The position numbers and the translations under genes are program-made. Source: Bacteroidia bacterium (GTDB taxonomy: Bacteria > Bacteroidota > Bacteroidia > NS11-12g > UBA9320). From it: DNA of 38,442 nucleotides. The number at the start of each line of letters is the position of its first letter. The stretch's first letter is position 1. The stretch is from the NCBI GenBank assembly GCA_017857855.1, contig JAFMCI010000016.1, positions 1 through 38,442 on the forward strand. The letters are read 5' to 3'. Of the stretch, positions 36,407 through 38,442 are shown piece after piece. The notes under the pieces are model-generated. The model saw only the letters and a program-made list of their open reading frames with translations, was not told where the DNA came from and did not search any database.

Positions 36407-36916
36407 TTATAATAAGTCTATGGGAGACTTAACGTCAACTTTCTCAGTAACCACAACATCTGGTGTAGTGGGTCCTTGTTTGATACCAGTGTCTACCACA
36501 ATCTGTACTGGCATCACATTACCACCTTCGTGTTTAACTTTAGTACCGTACTTCTCAGGGTTGTCCATCTCAGCTAACCACTTCAACTTCTCAAAGATTA
36601 ACTTCTCACCAGGAACTTCGTCCTTATATAGAGTACGCATTACCTTCTTACCGGTAGGCGTATCATCTTCATCCAATTCATCAGCATACATTCTATCCTG
36701 GATGATCGACCTGAATGAATCAGCTCTCTGCTTTCTAGCTTCTTTTACTGCACTTTCAAATTGGGGATATTGGATAATCCACTGAACGAATGTTCCACGT
36801 TTAACTTTAAAATGATCACATACAGTCTGCTCATCTGCGCCACCAGCGATCATATCAAGTACGTCTACCGCGATTCTCTCTAACTTTTTGTCTACGACTA
36901 ATTGATTGTTGCTCAT
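36407..36916 (-). CDS. Terminase small subunit
   Basis: HTH-like MIAGGADEQTVCDHFKVKRGTFVQWIIQYPQFESAVKEARKQRADSF, plus position upstream of TerL. Confidence 0.75.
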   Translation of the reverse strand: MSNNQLVVDKKLERIAVDVLDMIAGGADEQTVCDHFKVKRGTFVQWIIQYPQFESAVKEARKQRADSFRSIIQDRMYADELDEDDTPTGKKVMRTLYKDEVPGEKLIFEKLKWLAEMDNPEKYGTKVKHEGGNVMPVQIVVDTGIKQGPTTPDVVVTEKVDVKSPIDLL

Positions 36917-37024
36917 ACCTTATTCCAATATAGGAACCCATTTACACTTTTGCAACCTAAAAGACCAAACCCTTTAGAACAAATGGAGCGAATACATAAA
37001 ATTGCCTTACTAACTCCACTACAT

Positions 37025-37144
37025 CTAACTCTCTGTGTCAATCAGATATCTTAAATTCTACATTGTCTGTGTTGGGGTAGGAACTACACACTAACTCTCT
37101 GTGTCAATCAGATATCTTAAATTCTACATTGTCTGTGTTGGGGT
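37025..37144. repeat. 54-bp perfect direct repeat, two copies with 12-bp spacer (66-bp period)
   Basis: ctaactctctgtgtcaatcagatatcttaaattctacattgtctgtgttggggt at 37025-37078 and 37091-37144. Confidence 0.95.
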
Positions 37145-37192
37145 CGGCACTCCAACAAATAGACACGCAACTTTGGGGTGCCGGGTGCTTAT

Positions 37193-37349
37193 ATACGCGC
37201 GTTGAGATTAAGCATCCCCGTAGTGTTATCGCGCGCGCGTGTTGCCTACATTATCCCTCGTGTCATCGGGCGCGCGTATTGTGTCACTCATGTGTAGTTA
37301 TCACGCGCGTGCGTGTATGTTCCACGTAGAACATGTGCCATCGCGCGTG
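37193..37349. repeat. Five CGCGCG-rich iterated elements
   Basis: CG tracts at about 37196, 37230, 37271, 37304 and 37342, four of them preceded by (T/C)ATC; spacing about 33-40 bp. Confidence 0.75.
37318..37333. promoter_or_regulatory. parS-like 16-bp palindrome
   Basis: TGTTCCACGTAGAACA versus bacterial parS consensus TGTTNCACGTGNAACA: one mismatch, in the central CACGTG. Confidence 0.45.
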
Positions 37350-37378
37350 TGTATAGTACGGGTACGTCGCATGGTACG

Positions 37379-37672
37379 TCATAACCTGCGCTTTATCTTA
37401 CGTAGCTCCTGTTCCTTCTTATAAGTACGCCTGTACCTACGTGCATGTGATAGTTGTATACGCAATCCTTTATTAATATTCGTCAGATAGTAACGGTACA
37501 AGTGGTAGTTTAACCCCACCTCAACGCAAATGGCCCCATCAGTCCACCCTCTTATAATTAAATGTATAATTCGCGCCTTCAACTGGGACTTCTTATTAGT
37601 CAAAGCCTTGTCCATACTCTTTAAAGAATCATACTTGATAATAAACTCCTCATTTACTCTATATATAAACAT
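37379..37672 (-). CDS. Small basic DNA-binding (HTH-like) protein candidate
   Basis: KARIIHLIIRGWTDGAICVEVGLNYHLYRYYLTNINKGL has HTH-like spacing, followed by a strongly basic tail (HARRYRRTYKKEQELRKIKRRL). Confidence 0.45.
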   Translation of the reverse strand: MFIYRVNEEFIIKYDSLKSMDKALTNKKSQLKARIIHLIIRGWTDGAICVEVGLNYHLYRYYLTNINKGLRIQLSHARRYRRTYKKEQELRKIKRRL

Positions 37673-37709
37673 TTTTATTTTTATAACACCACATGTAAAT
37701 ATTACACAA

Positions 37710-37742
37710 GGCGTTGTAATACGCCCGATTATACGCTATACT
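37710..37742 (+). promoter_or_regulatory. Sigma70-like promoter with operator-like inverted repeat, overlapping a divergent -10
   Basis: TTGTAA (37714-37719)-N17-TATACT (37737-37742). Palindrome GGCGT-N6-ACGCC (37710-37725) covers the -35. A perfect minus-strand TATAAT lies at 37733-37728. Confidence 0.6.
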
Positions 37743-37773
37743 ACTTTCAGACAACACCTTAAAGGAGTTTAAC

Positions 37774-37959
37774 ATGTGGTTATGTTTTGAAAATATCAAA
37801 CTTGTATGTGACGTCAGTGACAAGGTTATAAATAAGACAATTGAAGTAATCGAGAGAGATTACGACTATAAAGACCTTAACTTTGAAGATACGTGCGAGT
37901 TATTTGATAATGTACTATACGAGTACGGTTCCTTAATACTACTTGAAAAGACTAAATAA
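37774..37959 (+). CDS. Hypothetical small acidic protein
   Basis: AAAGGAG SD and promoter directly upstream. Confidence 0.6.
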   Translation: MWLCFENIKLVCDVSDKVINKTIEVIERDYDYKDLNFEDTCELFDNVLYEYGSLILLEKTK

Positions 37960-38001
37960 ATAAATAAGGTAATAATGCCTTAATACCTAGGAAGTATAAC
38001 A

Positions 38002-38271
38002 ATGAAAACAATCGCAACAATCGCAACAATCGCACTACTTACGATCACAACTTCATCATTTGCAGCTTGTAAATTAACTTTAAGCCTTAAAAAAGAAGGT
38101 GCGAAGACCGCATATGCTGACGACGGTGTATCAGTATCGCAAAAGATACAAGACGCGCTAGCAGTTCAATGTACCATCACCAAACGGATAATGCCTAAAT
38201 CTGAAGTAAACGCTATGAAGTTGGCCACCGCTAAAAAGAGATATGAGAAACTACTTAACGAGTCTAAATAA
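38002..38271 (+). CDS. Small exported protein
   Basis: MKTIATIATIALLTITTSSFAA signal peptide, two Cys in the mature region, aggaag upstream. Confidence 0.6.
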   Translation: MKTIATIATIALLTITTSSFAACKLTLSLKKEGAKTAYADDGVSVSQKIQDALAVQCTITKRIMPKSEVNAMKLATAKKRYEKLLNESK

Positions 38272-38276
38272 TCAAT

Positions 38277-38301
38277 GGGGGCGTGAGTCCCCTTTATTTT
38301 T
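38277..38301 (+). terminator. Rho-independent terminator with GUGA tetraloop
   Basis: GGGGGC-GTGA-GTCCCC (one G-U) then TTTATTTTT. Confidence 0.8.
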
Positions 38302-38321
38302 ACTTTAAAGGAACCACCAAT

Positions 38322-38442
38322 ATGAAAACAATGATATTACTTTTACTTATAACCACCAATATTTTTGCAGCATCCGCAAACCTGGACGCAGCATCAATAC
38401 CTGATATTAAATTCAATACCAATTACATGTACGGTGATGGTG
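38322..38442 (+). CDS. Exported protein, truncated by the window end
   Basis: MKTMILLLLITTNIFAASANLDAASIPDIKFNTNYMYGDG...: signal peptide, AAAGGA SD, open to the last base. Confidence 0.55.
   Translation, partial: MKTMILLLLITTNIFAASANLDAASIPDIKFNTNYMYGDG

Noticed and set aside
37129-37424. Plus-strand ORFs through the CG-rich array
   Set aside because: No SD, and the sequence is better explained as a repeated noncoding element region.
1-38442. CRISPR arrays, tRNA genes, integrase or lysogeny module
   Set aside because: No regularly spaced palindromic repeats with unique spacers, no T-loop/anticodon arrangement, and no integrase-like motifs seen by eye.

Overview
The window looks like most of a tailed, podovirus-type (T7-like morphology) phage genome. 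It has two opposed gene blocks. A rightward block (about 0.55-12.67 kb) holds early and replication genes: a Cro-like HTH protein, two very small membrane peptides, a T7-lysozyme-like amidase, an SF3-type helicase/primase-like ATPase, a family A DNA polymerase, a possible SSB, a RecE/exoVIII-like nuclease, an SNF2-type helicase, an HExxHxxGxxH metallopeptidase-like protein and three NUMOD4-HNH homing endonucleases. A leftward block (about 12.8-36.9 kb) holds packaging, structural and lysis genes: TerS, TerL, portal, scaffold, major capsid, tail tubes A and B, internal virion proteins, a T7-type fiber with a collagen-like stretch, a giant signal-peptide-bearing fiber-like protein with two C1q-like C-terminal domains, and a lysis-like cassette with a lipoprotein. 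The blocks converge on a double hairpin at about 12.69-12.77 kb. The least ordinary region is 36.9-37.75 kb, upstream of TerS. It has a tandem 54-bp repeat, five spaced CGCGCG-rich elements, a 16-bp palindrome one base away from the bacterial parS consensus, a gene for a small basic HTH-like protein, and an overlapping divergent promoter with an operator-like palindrome. No single-subunit RNA polymerase, ligase, integrase, tRNA or CRISPR array was recognised. All assignments come from reading the sequence and motifs; no database search was run.
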